A DNA stretch of 64,000 bases from Achromobacter deleyi (GTDB lineage: Bacteria; Pseudomonadota; Gammaproteobacteria; Burkholderiales; Burkholderiaceae_B): contig NZ_CADIJO010000025.1 of NCBI RefSeq assembly GCF_902859705.1, positions 22,507 through 86,506 on the forward strand. Direction: 5' to 3'. A program made the translations under genes and the position numbers. Every line of letters starts with the position of its first letter. Position 1 is the first letter of the stretch. This document shows positions 55,649 to 64,000 of the stretch, piece by piece. The notes below the pieces were generated by a model that saw only the letters and a list, made by a program, of their open reading frames with translations, made no database searches and had not been told where the DNA came from.

Positions 55649-56509
55649 ATGAAAATCAAAACCTTACGATTCCCGTTGGCATTCATTGCCTTTCTGGTGG
55701 CCCATTACCAATTCAAATTCGTCGATAACGACATTGCCTTTTATATCGTCGCAGGGGTGTTGGGCGTGGGCGCGATGTGGCCATTGGTGCAGCTTGGCAT
55801 TCGCTGGAAACTGAGCCGAACGACGCCGGAATTCAATCTGGAAAAACTGATCAACAAAGTGCCAAAGGTCGAGCTGGGATCGGCAGACGCTCGCCTGGCA
55901 GGCTTGAGCGAGTCGTTGTACATGGTGACCGAAACCACGAGCAACGCGCCCGAGTGCTATATCAATTCCCTTGAAATCCTGGATCTGGACGACAAAGAAA
56001 CGAAAAAGGTGCTCGGCTACAGCATTGAGTCTTCCTGGGACATCTCCAACCGTGCCCAAGCCGTCCAACAGATCGAGGCGTTGATTACGGAAGCCGATGA
56101 AGAGGCGAGTTTGACTCTGGCCGATGTTCCGGACGTGTTGCGGACCAGATTTCAGCGCTATCTGGCCAAGTACGGTTCGACCCTGCAGCCGCAAGGGAAC
56201 GAATGCATGACGGCGTACAACCTTATTCGCGCGTCCTGGCTGGCCCGGGCTACCTTCTCGTGCGGACACCTCGATGAACCTACGGCGCGAGCCTACGTAG
56301 AGCAAGTAGGGCGTCTGATTCCGCAGCACTTCGCGTCCTGGAACGACCTGGCGGTGTCCTATCTGTTCGGTTTCCTGCATTGGTCCGACTTTCTGAACGA
56401 TTCCGCCCTGGGCGTCATGAAGGAATACAGCATAAGGGAACGCATTTGCGGCGCCGAGCTTCTGCTTTGCGCGCAGAACAGTCCGTTTTACGGCAAGTCG
56501 TTGCGCTGA
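55649..56509 (+). CDS. Membrane protein with a DUF1266-like domain
   Basis: A 286-residue protein. Two hydrophobic stretches (about 8-22 and 30-50) lead to a soluble C-terminal part with the pattern SSWDISNRAQAVQQIEALI and, near the end, a helical DUF1266-like segment (AYNLIRASWLARATFSCGHLDEPTAR, then SWNDLAVSYLFGFLHW). DUF1266 proteins are found in toxin or phage-resistance neighbourhoods as well as in ordinary loci; none of those markers is near. Codon use is less GC-biased than the flanks, so recent acquisition is possible. Function unknown. Confidence 0.7.
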   Translation: MKIKTLRFPLAFIAFLVAHYQFKFVDNDIAFYIVAGVLGVGAMWPLVQLGIRWKLSRTTPEFNLEKLINKVPKVELGSADARLAGLSESLYMVTETTSNAPECYINSLEILDLDDKETKKVLGYSIESSWDISNRAQAVQQIEALITEADEEASLTLADVPDVLRTRFQRYLAKYGSTLQPQGNECMTAYNLIRASWLARATFSCGHLDEPTARAYVEQVGRLIPQHFASWNDLAVSYLFGFLHWSDFLNDSALGVMKEYSIRERICGAELLLCAQNSPFYGKSLR

Positions 56510-56647
56510 CGCAGCTTTTCGTCGCGTCAAGGCGGTATTGATCACAACCTCGGAAAATTCAGAATGTTCCAATTCCCCGGGCGACATCGCCTTGGCATGA
56601 TCGCATTCGAACGATTCCATTCGAATCTCATACCAAGGACTTTCCCC

Positions 56648-57058
56648 ATGGCAATTTCCCGATTTTCCCTTTGCGTCGCCAGCGCCTGCTGGGCCGTCAC
56701 TATTGGCGCGGCAGTCTTCGCGCAAAGCGATGCGCACGCCGACAAGCTGAAAGGCTGCGCGGCCAAGACCGACCAGATTGAAAAAGAACTAGACATCGCG
56801 CAGCGTGCGCATGCGGACAATGCGCGCATTGCCGGTCTGCGCGTAGCGCTCGAAAAGAGCAAGCAGTGCGACGACAAGAGCCTGGCCCGCGAGCGTGCCG
56901 ACAAGGTCGCCGAAAAACAGACCAAGGTCGAAGAGCGCCAAGCCACGCTGGACCGCGAAACCCGCAACGGTGATGCCAAGCGCATCAACCGTGCCAAGGA
57001 AAAGCTGGATCATGCCAACGCCGAACTGGCCGAAGCCCGCGCGGCCCAAGACAGCTGA
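56648..57058 (+). CDS. DUF1090 (YqjC-like) periplasmic protein
   Basis: A 136-residue protein with a signal peptide (about 1-31, ending ADAHA-type) and a long charged helix with two Cys residues (GCAAK and KQCDDK) that fit a disulfide. The DUF1090 pattern runs from LKGCAAKTDQIEKEL to KLDHANAELAEAR. An AAGGAC site precedes the ATG at 56648. Periplasmic location is inferred. It ends at a strong terminator. Confidence 0.8.
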   Translation: MAISRFSLCVASACWAVTIGAAVFAQSDAHADKLKGCAAKTDQIEKELDIAQRAHADNARIAGLRVALEKSKQCDDKSLARERADKVAEKQTKVEERQATLDRETRNGDAKRINRAKEKLDHANAELAEARAAQDS

Positions 57059-57084
57059 TCCGCATTTGCCCTGACGCAGCTCAG

Positions 57085-57111
57085 CCCCGTGCATCGCGCG
57101 GGGTTTTTTTT
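57085..57111 (+). terminator. Terminator after the DUF1090 gene
   Basis: Stem CCCCGTGC / GCGCGGGG (one wobble) with loop ATC and a run of eight T. Confidence 0.9.
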
Positions 57112-57137
57112 GCCTGTGCCAAGGCCTTTGTCGGCGT

Positions 57138-57542
57138 TCAGCGCTTGCGCCACTCGACGACGCGCCAGTGCGCCACCGTATCCGTGTCGTCAAGTGTGAT
57201 CCTGAGCGACTTGGTGTAGACGGGATCGATCGTATCGAAGTCCATGTCGACGCGATACTCGAGTTCGTGCCGTTGCGGGTCGCCATAATGATCAGGGGGA
57301 CCCAGCAAGGCAAGCGTCTCGTCGCGGCTCAGGCCGGTCAGCGAGTGCCTGGCCAACAGGTCGTCCAGCATGGCCGCGCGTTGGGACGTGTCGAAGGAGT
57401 AAGGCCTGGCCCAGACCTGCGAGTCAAAGGGCTGGCGTTGATCGCACGCGCTGATGCCTGCCACCGATGCGGCCAAGAGCAGGGCAGCTGTGAAGCGCTT
57501 GATTCGAGGGAGGATGGAGGGGATAGACGATGAGCGGGACAT
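57138..57542 (-). CDS. Small lipoprotein with BamE/SmpA-like repeat
   Basis: A 134-residue protein whose signal peptide ends in the lipobox ISAC (Cys33), so it is probably an outer-membrane lipoprotein. The following LSRDETLALLGPPDHYG resembles the SmpA/OmlA (BamE) helix-turn pattern. It is not the true bamE, since the sequence after it differs and the bam context is absent. It is divergent from fecI. Confidence 0.7.
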   Translation of the reverse strand: MSRSSSIPSILPRIKRFTAALLLAASVAGISACDQRQPFDSQVWARPYSFDTSQRAAMLDDLLARHSLTGLSRDETLALLGPPDHYGDPQRHELEYRVDMDFDTIDPVYTKSLRITLDDTDTVAHWRVVEWRKR

Positions 57543-57674
57543 GAATGGCAGTCTTGCTTTCTCCAGCCCTCGCGCCTATTGGAACATTCTGATTATTGGC
57601 ATCGGTGCCGTCCCGTCCGGGGCGCGGATACTGGCAAGCGGCGCTGCTTGCTGCGCACTTCCAGCTAAATTAAT

Positions 57675-57693
57675 ATTAAGAATAATTCGCATT
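57675..57693 (+). promoter_or_regulatory. Fur box over the fecI promoter
   Basis: ATTAAGAATAATTCGCATT agrees with the symmetric Fur consensus AATGAGAATAATTCTCATT at 16 of 19 positions by eye. It lies 56-74 bases before the chosen fecI start and overlaps the likely -10 (AATAAT at 57681-57686), fitting iron repression of the operon. Confidence 0.8.
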
Positions 57694-57748
57694 TCATATG
57701 GTGAAACCCTCCATGACATGCGCCGCGCCAACGTACTGTTCCACCTTC

Positions 57749-58264
57749 ATGTCCGCGACCGGGACCTCCACCCAGCCCATCGAAGTGCTTTACGGCGACC
57801 ATCACGGCTGGCTGCGTGGCTGGCTGCGCAAGCGGTTGGGCAATGCATTCGATGCCGCCGATCTGGCGCATGACACTTATGTGCGCATCCTCGCGTCCGG
57901 CACGACGCCGCAGCCGGACCAGTCGCGCCGCTACCTGACCCAGATTGCCAATGGCCTGTTGATCGACCTGTATCGGCGCCGCGGGATCGAGGCGGCCTAC
58001 CTGGAAGCCATCGCCGCGTTACCCGAGGCGCTGGCGCCATCCGAAGAGACGCGCGCGCTGGCGCTGGAGGCGCTGGTCGAGATCGATGCCATTCTGCACA
58101 AGCTGCCCCGCAAGGCGCGCATGGCGTTGCTGCTGTGCAAGCTGGACGGGCTGAGCTATCGCGAGATCGCCGAGCGGTTGCACGTGTCGGTGTCGTCTGT
58201 CGAGAAGTACGTGGCGGCCGCGCTGCTGGCCTGCTATCAGGCGCTTTACGATGGCACGGACTGA
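57749..58264 (+). CDS. fecI: FecI-type ECF sigma factor
   Basis: Iron-starvation sigma factor of 171 residues. Region 2 begins ADLAHDTYVRIL and region 4 is ELDGLSYREIAERLHVSV-like at the end. ATG 57749 is chosen because it gives MSATGTSTQPIEVLYGDHHGW, which matches the E. coli FecI start (FESLYGTHHGW) in length; upstream ATGs exist but lie too near the Fur box. Its end overlaps fecR by 14 bases. It is expected to transcribe the receptor gene when FecR signals ligand. Confidence 0.93.
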   Translation: MSATGTSTQPIEVLYGDHHGWLRGWLRKRLGNAFDAADLAHDTYVRILASGTTPQPDQSRRYLTQIANGLLIDLYRRRGIEAAYLEAIAALPEALAPSEETRALALEALVEIDAILHKLPRKARMALLLCKLDGLSYREIAERLHVSVSSVEKYVAAALLACYQALYDGTD

Positions 58265-59252
58265 CGCCTTGGGGCGGGTGGCGGGGCAGGGGCCGATCGA
58301 CCCCGCCATCGTGCGGCGCGCGTCGACCTGGATGGCGCGGCTGTGGTCGGGCGAGGCGAGCGCGGCGGATCGGGCCGCCTGTGATGCCTGGCTGGCGGCC
58401 CACCCGGATCATCAGCGCGCCTGGACCCGGCTGCAGGTGATGGAAGGCAAGCTGGGCGGGGTGTCCGAGCCGGCTGCCCGTCAGGTGCTGCTGGAGGCCC
58501 ATCCGGCTGTGGCCGCCGGCCGCCGCAAGGCGCTGCGGGTATTGGGCCTGGCGGCGGTGGCCGTGGGCACCGCCTGCGCGCTGCGGGAAAGCGGCGGCTG
58601 GTACGCCCTGACGGCGGACTATCGCAGCGGCGTGGGCGAGATCCGCGAGATCACGCTGGCCGACGGCACTCGGGTGGTGCTTGATAGCCATTCGGCTATC
58701 GACGTGCGCTTTGACGGGCGCGAACGCCGCATCCTCCTGCGGGAAGGCGAAATCCTTGTGACGACCGCGGTCGATCCTCTGGCGCGGCCGTTGCGGGTTC
58801 AAAGCCGGCAGGGTTGGGTGCAGGCGCTGGGCACCCGCTTCACGCTGCGGGACGAGGGTCGACTGGCGCAGTTGGCGGTCTACGAGGGCGCGGTCGATGT
58901 CTATCCCGGCGATGCGACCGACGCGGCCTTGCGGGTGCACAGCGGCCAGCGCGTCCGTTTCGATGCCCGCCATGTCGAAGGTCCGATGGCCGCACGCGAG
59001 GCCGACGCGGCCTGGGCGCGCGGGGTGTTGGTGGCTGAAGACTTGCGGGTGGCCGACTTCACGGCGCAATTGGGCCGCTATCGCAGCGGCTTTCTGCGCT
59101 GCGACCCTGCCGTCGCAGACTTGCGCGTGACCGGCGTGTTCTCGTTGCAGGACACCGATCGCGCCCTGCGCAATCTGGCGTTGGGATTGCCGGTGGATAT
59201 CCGCTATCGCAGCCCGTATTGGGTGACCGTGAGCGCGCGGACCGCCCGTTAG
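58251..59252 (+). CDS. fecR: FecR-type anti-sigma regulator
   Basis: Inner-membrane sigma regulator of 333 residues. A DUF4880-like cytoplasmic N-terminus (about 15-60) with the RRASTWMARLWSGEAS pattern leads to a single TM (about 95-112) and a periplasmic FecR domain (about 125-215, with LADGTRVVLDSHSAI). The C-terminal signalling domain contacts the receptor's N-terminal STN domain. It overlaps fecI by 14 bases, a coupled arrangement. Confidence 0.93.
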   Translation: MARTDALGRVAGQGPIDPAIVRRASTWMARLWSGEASAADRAACDAWLAAHPDHQRAWTRLQVMEGKLGGVSEPAARQVLLEAHPAVAAGRRKALRVLGLAAVAVGTACALRESGGWYALTADYRSGVGEIREITLADGTRVVLDSHSAIDVRFDGRERRILLREGEILVTTAVDPLARPLRVQSRQGWVQALGTRFTLRDEGRLAQLAVYEGAVDVYPGDATDAALRVHSGQRVRFDARHVEGPMAAREADAAWARGVLVAEDLRVADFTAQLGRYRSGFLRCDPAVADLRVTGVFSLQDTDRALRNLALGLPVDIRYRSPYWVTVSARTAR

Positions 59253-59357
59253 GGGCGCCTGTTGCAATTTTTTTTGCGGGGCATTGAGGAAATCGCCCGT
59301 TCGTCCGGAAGACGTATCAGCCGTAGCACTTCTTCCGTACTTTCTGGGACCGACCTG

Positions 59358-61835
59358 ATGGCAAGCCGCCGCACCGCTTCTTTGCATTTCCTCTTTTCCC
59401 CTGAACCCGCCCAGGCCCGCCGTGCGCAGGCGGCGCTGTGCCTGCGCCTCGGCCTGGGGGCTGCCTTGCTGGCATCGATGCCGGTCCTGGCCCAGGCTCA
59501 GAGCGCGCCCGCCGCGGGGCCGAATGCTGCCCTGCGCAGCTACCGGATTCCGGCCGGACCGCTGGACCAGGCTTTGACGCGCTATGCCAGCGAGGCGGGC
59601 GTCGAGTTGTCGGTGGATGCGGCATTAACGCGCGGCAAGCACACGGTCGGCCTGGTCGGCAGCTACAACGTGCTGGACGGCTTTGCCGGCCTGCTCCAGG
59701 GGCAGGGCTTGCGTGTGGTGCGCGGGAACGGCGGCGCCTATTCGTTGCGGCCGGCGCAGGCCGATGGCACGACTACCTTGCCGGCGGTGACGGTGACCGG
59801 CAACGCGGAAACCGCCTGGGGCGCGGTGGACGGCTACGTGGCCACGCGCAGCGCGACCGGCACCAAGACGGACAGTTCCATTCTGGAGACCCCGCAGTCG
59901 ATCTCGGTGGTGACGGCGGATTTCATCAAGGAAAGCGGCGCCTCGCGGCTCAAGGAAAGCCTGGCCTATACGCCCGGCATCAATACGTCGCCGTGGGGCG
60001 CCGACACGCGCTTTGATTGGACGATCATCCGCGGCTTCGACGCGCAGACGCCGGGCTACTACCTGGACGGCCTGCAACTGCGCAACAACAACAGCTGGGC
60101 GGTCTGGCAGACCGAGGTCTACGGCGCCGAGCGCATCGAAGTGCTGCGCGGCCCGACGTCGGTGCTGTATGGCCAGAACGGCGCGGGCGGCATGATCAAT
60201 GTGGTCAGCAAGCGGCCCACCGAAGAGCCGCTGCGCGAGCTGGAAGTGCAGCTGGGCAATCACGACCGGCGCCAGGTGGCGGGGGATTTCTCGGGCCCGC
60301 TGGATGAGAACGGTAAGGTGCTCTATCGCATCACGGGCCTGGCGCGTGACGCCGAATTGCCCGCCAGCGGCCTGCCCAACGATCGCTTTTTCATCGCGCC
60401 GGCGCTGACACTGAAGCCGTCCAGCGACACGACGCTGACGTTGCTGTCGCATTACCTGCGAGTGCGCGACGGCAGTTCGTACGCCAGCTTTCCCGAGATC
60501 GGCACACAGTTGCCGAATCCGAACGGCAAGTTCTCGCGCAATACGTATGTGGGCGAGCCGGGCTTTGACCGCTTCAACCAGGAACAGTGGATGATCGGCT
60601 ACCTGCTGGAACACCGCTTGAACGATACCTGGACCGTGCGCCAGAACACGCGCTACGGCTATACCAGCGTGGATTACCGGCAGGTCTACGTGCGCGGCGG
60701 CTTCGCCACGGTCAATCCCGACAATCCGGCTGACCCTGCCAACTTCCGCCTGCTGGAACGCTATCCGTTCGGCAGCCAGGAAAACGCGCGCCTGTTCACC
60801 ATCGACAACCAGGCCCAGGCCAAGGTCAGTCTGGGCGACTGGGCCCACACCTTCCTGTTCGGGCTGGACTACCAGCATTCCCGCAACTACCAGCGCACCT
60901 ACAACGACGGCGTGGTCGATCCGATCGACGGCTATTCGCCGGTCTATGGCAGCCGGGTCGAAACGGCGGCCCCCTGGTTCGACGCCACGACCCGGCTGGC
61001 GCAGACCGGCCTGTACCTGCAGGACCTGGTCAAATGGGGCAATTGGGTGGCCACGCTGGGCGGCCGCTACGACAAGGCGTCGGCCGACGTGGCCAGCAAC
61101 ATCGACGGCTCTCGCACCAAGATATCCGAGCACAACTTCAGCAAGCGCGCCGGCCTGGTCTACCTGCATCCGAGCGGCCTGGCGCCTTACGTGAGCTACG
61201 CGGAATCGTTCTCGCCTACCGCTACCCTCGATCCCGAAACCAACAACCCGATGCGGCCCGAGACCGGCCGCCAGTATGAGCTGGGCATCCGCTATGAGCC
61301 ACCGGGCGGGCGCAGCCGTTACAGCGCCGCCGTGTTCGATCTGCGGCGCCACAACTACATTACCTACACGCCGGATTTCCTGCCCAAGCAGACGGGCGAG
61401 GTGCAGGTGCGCGGGCTGGAGCTGGAGGCCGCATTCCGGCCGCTTACCCAGATGAATGTGGTGGCCGCCTATACGTACACGCCCAAGGCCGAGATCACCG
61501 CCAGCAGCACGCCCAGCGAGGTCGGCAAGCAGATGCAGGCGGTGTCGCGCAATCAGTTCGCAGTGTGGGCCGACTACCGCTTCGCGTCGGGGATCAAGAT
61601 CGGGCTGGGCGCACGCTACACCGGGCCGAACCGCGGGTACCTGGAATCGGCGGCGGAAAAACTGCCCGGCTACACATTGTTCGACGCGATGGTGGGCTAC
61701 CAGATGCCGAACTGGAACCTGGCGCTGAATGTGCGCAACCTGGGCAATAAGTCCTATCTCAGCAATTGCAGCGGCGGTGATTGCCGTTATGGCGACCAGC
61801 GCACGGTGCTGGCCACCGCGACGTACCGCTGGTGA
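59358..61835 (+). CDS. TonB-dependent siderophore receptor with signalling STN domain
   Basis: Outer-membrane receptor of 825 residues, the FpvA/FhuE type. A signal peptide (about 1-46) is followed by an STN domain (about 60-130, starting YRIPAGPLDQALTRYASEAG), a plug (about 150-270, with ETPQSISVVTADFIK and RGPTSVLYGQNGAGGMINVVSK) and a beta barrel ending in ATYRW. The STN domain is present only in receptors that signal through FecR, so it completes the fecI-fecR-receptor circuit. The plug resembles hydroxamate siderophore receptors, but the ligand is not readable. It follows fecR by 105 bases; the start is ATG 59358. Confidence 0.92.
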   Translation: MASRRTASLHFLFSPEPAQARRAQAALCLRLGLGAALLASMPVLAQAQSAPAAGPNAALRSYRIPAGPLDQALTRYASEAGVELSVDAALTRGKHTVGLVGSYNVLDGFAGLLQGQGLRVVRGNGGAYSLRPAQADGTTTLPAVTVTGNAETAWGAVDGYVATRSATGTKTDSSILETPQSISVVTADFIKESGASRLKESLAYTPGINTSPWGADTRFDWTIIRGFDAQTPGYYLDGLQLRNNNSWAVWQTEVYGAERIEVLRGPTSVLYGQNGAGGMINVVSKRPTEEPLRELEVQLGNHDRRQVAGDFSGPLDENGKVLYRITGLARDAELPASGLPNDRFFIAPALTLKPSSDTTLTLLSHYLRVRDGSSYASFPEIGTQLPNPNGKFSRNTYVGEPGFDRFNQEQWMIGYLLEHRLNDTWTVRQNTRYGYTSVDYRQVYVRGGFATVNPDNPADPANFRLLERYPFGSQENARLFTIDNQAQAKVSLGDWAHTFLFGLDYQHSRNYQRTYNDGVVDPIDGYSPVYGSRVETAAPWFDATTRLAQTGLYLQDLVKWGNWVATLGGRYDKASADVASNIDGSRTKISEHNFSKRAGLVYLHPSGLAPYVSYAESFSPTATLDPETNNPMRPETGRQYELGIRYEPPGGRSRYSAAVFDLRRHNYITYTPDFLPKQTGEVQVRGLELEAAFRPLTQMNVVAAYTYTPKAEITASSTPSEVGKQMQAVSRNQFAVWADYRFASGIKIGLGARYTGPNRGYLESAAEKLPGYTLFDAMVGYQMPNWNLALNVRNLGNKSYLSNCSGGDCRYGDQRTVLATATYRW

Positions 61836-61942
61836 GGGACGGCAGGCATTAAGCCAAACCTTAAGGGTGGTTGCACCCCGGCTAAACCACGGCGCGCGAT
61901 GGCCTCTCTATAGTGACGGCATCGATTTTCTGGAGTGCTGCC

Positions 61943-62611
61943 ATGTCCGTCGTTGCCCCGCCTGCTGCCTATCCCCGCGCGGTGTTGTTCGATCTGTTGA
62001 CCGCCTTGCTGGATTCATGGACGGTCTGGAATGCCGCGGCCGGCTCCGAAGCCCGTGGCCGTGCCTGGCGGGCCGAGTACCTGCGGCTGACTTATGGCTG
62101 CGGCGCCTATCAGCCCTACGAACACTTGGTCGAGGCGGCCGCCCGGGCCGTTGGCTTGCCGGCCGACGCGCCGGCGGCGCTGGAGGCGGGCTGGGATGAT
62201 CTGCCCGCCTGGGATGGTGCGCGTGAACTGCTGCAGGCGCTGCGCCCGCATTGCCAGCTGGGCGTGGTGACCAACTGTTCACAACGTCTGGGCCAGCGCG
62301 CGGCCGCGTTGCTGGGCGTGGATTGGGACGTGGTGGTCACCTCGGAAGAGGCGGGTTTCTACAAGCCAGACCCACGGCCATACGCGCTGGCGCTGGCGCG
62401 CCTGGACACGCCCGCCTCGCAGGCGGCGTTCGTTGCGGGGTCGGGCTACGACCTGTTCGGCACCAGCAAGGTCGGCCTGCGCACCTATTGGCACAACCGG
62501 GTCGGGCTGGCATTGCCGGAAGGCGCTCCGGCGCCCGAGGCGCAGTCGCCGCGCCTGGAGGCCGCCTTGCCCTGGCTGGCCGGCTTTCGCGCGGGCAGCG
62601 CGCCGCGTTGA
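61943..62611 (+). CDS. HAD-superfamily hydrolase (haloacid dehalogenase-like)
   Basis: A 222-residue HAD hydrolase. Motif I reads LFDLLTALLDSW, so the nucleophile Asp is kept but the second Asp (the general acid of phosphatases) is Leu, as in dehalogenase-type members. Motif II is VTNCSQ, motif III includes the KPDPR loop, and motif IV is in AFVAGSGYDLFGTSKVG. The ATG at 61943 follows TGGAGTG. Substrate unknown. Confidence 0.82.
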   Translation: MSVVAPPAAYPRAVLFDLLTALLDSWTVWNAAAGSEARGRAWRAEYLRLTYGCGAYQPYEHLVEAAARAVGLPADAPAALEAGWDDLPAWDGARELLQALRPHCQLGVVTNCSQRLGQRAAALLGVDWDVVVTSEEAGFYKPDPRPYALALARLDTPASQAAFVAGSGYDLFGTSKVGLRTYWHNRVGLALPEGAPAPEAQSPRLEAALPWLAGFRAGSAPR

Positions 62612-62650
62612 TACTGACCGGGGCAAGCGCGGCAAAAACCCATGACTGTC

Positions 62651-62687
62651 CCGGCATGGGGCCGCCCCGGCATGGGCCGCCCCGGCA
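62651..62687. repeat. Short imperfect tandem repeat before the OmpA-type gene
   Basis: The unit CCGGCATGGG(G)CCGCC occurs about 2.4 times in a row. It is GC-rich, lies 110 bases before the OmpA lipoprotein start, and is of unknown use. Confidence 0.6.
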
Positions 62688-62797
62688 GAGGTACAAAATG
62701 TTGCGTGCCGACCGCTGACACCCGAGGCATGACTGGACTTAACATGGTCCTTGCTGCCGGCATCCGCCGGCGCACCGACAGGATCGTGGAGGTTGTC

Positions 62798-63445
62798 ATG
62801 TACTCAAGAACAATACTCAAGCGTATCGCTGTAGTTGCGGCATCCGGGGCATTGGTGGCGGGGTGCGCCACCCAACAGCAGACCAACACTGCCGTGGGAA
62901 CGGGAGCAGGGGCGGCCATCGGCGCCGGCATCGGCGCCTTGATCGGCCATGGCACGGGGGCCGCGGTCGGCGCGGGCATCGGCGCGGTGGCCGGCGGCTT
63001 GGTCGGCTACAACTGGAAGGTGGTCAAGGACGACGTGCAAAGCTCGGGCGCCACGTCGCTGGGCATCGACGTGGTCGAGATGCCGGATGGCAGCCTGAAG
63101 GTCAACATTCCCAGCAACGTGTCGTTCGATACGGACAAGACAGACCTCAAGCCGGCGCTGCTGCCCGTGCTGGACAGCGTGGCACGTTCGCTCAACCAGC
63201 ATCCCGAGCTGCGGGCCAAGGTGGTGGGCCATACGGACAGCACGGGTGCGCTGGCGCACAACCAGACCTTGTCGGTGAACCGCGCGCGCAGCGTGACGGA
63301 CTACCTGTCCAAACAGGGCGTGGCGGCAACGCGCCTGTCGATCGAAGGCCGCGGGCCCAACGATCCGATCGGCGACAATGCCACCGCGGACGGCCGCGCG
63401 CTGAACCGCCGGGTCGAGATCTACCTGTACGCGGTCAAGCAATAG
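62798..63445 (+). CDS. OmpA family lipoprotein
   Basis: A 215-residue outer-membrane lipoprotein. The signal peptide ends in the lipobox VAGC (Cys24). Glycine-zipper segments ([32 protein letters not shown], in parts) resemble a YMGG/Rcf-type membrane-insertion stretch, followed by an OmpA peptidoglycan-binding domain (about 105-215, [19 protein letters not shown]). The combination is typical of Pal-like or Rcs-type envelope tethers. A TGGAGG ribosome site precedes the ATG at 62798. Confidence 0.9.
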   Translation: MYSRTILKRIAVVAASGALVAGCATQQQTNTAVGTGAGAAIGAGIGALIGHGTGAAVGAGIGAVAGGLVGYNWKVVKDDVQSSGATSLGIDVVEMPDGSLKVNIPSNVSFDTDKTDLKPALLPVLDSVARSLNQHPELRAKVVGHTDSTGALAHNQTLSVNRARSVTDYLSKQGVAATRLSIEGRGPNDPIGDNATADGRALNRRVEIYLYAVKQ

Positions 63446-63516
63446 CGGCGCGTGCCGGGCGCCTGGCGCGTAGCCCGCGCCGCGGCGCCCGCCCACGCTT
63501 ATTCCTGGAGTTCACC

Positions 63517-63843
63517 ATGAGCATGTTTCCCCCTGCCCGCATCGGCACCGACATCGCGGTGGCCGCCCTGTCTGGTTGGCAGGCCGTCGCCATGCGCGAC
63601 GCCATCGAGAAGCGCTTTCGCTTCGCCAGTTTCAACGCGGCCTTCGGCTTCATGGCACGAGTGGCCATGTTTGCCGAAAAGCTGAACCATCATCCCGAAT
63701 GGACCAACGTCTACAACCGGGTGGACGTCACGTTGACGACGCATGACGCGGGCGGCGTGACGGAACTGGATGTGCGCATGGCGCAGTTCATGGACGAGGC
63801 TGCCGCGCAGATGGGGGCGACCGCGCCGAAGGCGGCCTCGTAG
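63517..63843 (+). CDS. phhB: Pterin-4a-carbinolamine dehydratase
   Basis: A 108-residue dehydratase that recycles tetrahydrobiopterin for aromatic amino acid hydroxylation. The family motif [24 protein letters not shown] contains the catalytic HHPEW. CTGGAG precedes the ATG. Phenylalanine hydroxylase is not in the window, so the partner must lie elsewhere or downstream of the IS. Confidence 0.88.
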   Translation: MSMFPPARIGTDIAVAALSGWQAVAMRDAIEKRFRFASFNAAFGFMARVAMFAEKLNHHPEWTNVYNRVDVTLTTHDAGGVTELDVRMAQFMDEAAAQMGATAPKAAS

Positions 63844-63889
63844 ACGCAAGCGCCGTCCGGTTCGCGTGCCCATAAAAAAACCCGCCGGC

Positions 63890-64000
63890 TGAACTGACCC
63901 CCAGAAGTTGGACGGTCAACTAAAGCCCGAAGGCCTGGGCTCGGTATTGCACCGGGCTCAGGCCTTTCAGCTTGAGCTTGATACGGTCGTGATTGTAGTA
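63890..64000 (-). mobile_element. IS3-family insertion sequence, right end
   Basis: The end TGAACTGACCCCCAGAAG is of the IS3 (IS150-group) type. The minus strand reads the last 26 codons of the OrfB transposase (63920-64000), ending YRAQAFGL then stop, with the preceding YYNHDRIKLKLKGLSP typical of the DDE transposase C-terminus. The rest lies beyond the window. The sequence just outside, AAAAAAACCCGCCGG, looks like half of a terminator hairpin, so the element may have inserted into the end of the phhB terminator. Confidence 0.85.

Noticed and set aside
57138..57542. BamE (OmlA) assignment for the small lipoprotein
   Set aside because: Only the short SmpA-like repeat matches; no fur or smpB neighbours, and length and the remaining sequence differ.

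Overview
The window is GC-rich beta-proteobacterial chromosome, most likely Achromobacter or Bordetella (Alcaligenaceae). The evidence is the cell-division and envelope order ftsQ-ftsA-ftsZ-lpxC-dciA-M23 peptidase-secA, a Bug/TctC periplasmic receptor, pagP, a large autotransporter, and a FecI/FecR/TonB receptor set. Genus is inferred from gene content and order only; no search was run.

Layout. 1-8563: end of the division cluster (ftsQ tail, ftsA, ftsZ), lpxC, a DciA-like gene convergent with lpxC, an M23 endopeptidase and secA. 8577-15838: a VOC protein, then an accessory metabolic block of GntR regulator, Bug receptor, ThDP enzyme, cysteine-dioxygenase-like cupin (opposite strand), atypical SDR, Lrp/AsnC regulator, and ChaC. 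15923-24630: pagP, mgtE with an acyl-CoA thioesterase, a YeiH-type transporter divergent from a LysR gene, an M20 amidohydrolase, fadD and an inositol-monophosphatase gene. 24773-31874: mnmC, a GH31-like protein with an eroded active site, and the methionine importer metN-metI-metQ. 32068-36812: tRNA-Lys(TTT) and a 1488-residue autotransporter. 37199-42277: a secreted DUF3298-like protein, a Rid protein, a small zinc-finger protein, a chemoreceptor and a LysR regulator. 42694-46950: a Fur paralogue coupled to an unknown protein and divergent from an AraC regulator across a likely Fur box, a 52-residue ORF coupled to a Cys-nucleophile hydrolase, a YkgJ-type cysteine-cluster protein and tag. 46934-54385: an LTA-synthase-like sulfatase, an AsmA protein, a diguanylate cyclase with a TetR gene, and an SDR. 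54629-63843: tRNA-Lys(CTT), an azoreductase, DUF1266, DUF1090 and lipoprotein genes, the fecI-fecR-receptor iron system behind a Fur box, a HAD hydrolase, an OmpA-type lipoprotein and a pterin dehydratase. The window ends in the edge of an IS3-family element.

Two iron circuits are visible: a Fur paralogue with a Fur box in its own promoter, and the FecIR-receptor operon with a Fur box over its promoter. The two tRNA-Lys genes have strong promoters and their own terminators. No CRISPR array, prophage or obvious defence island was seen. The most interesting items are the GH31 pseudo-glycosidase candidate, the GntR-Bug-ThDP-dioxygenase-SDR block, the SDR without its Tyr/Lys pair, the GMCLG hydrolase with its coupled short ORF, and the Fur-paralogue locus.
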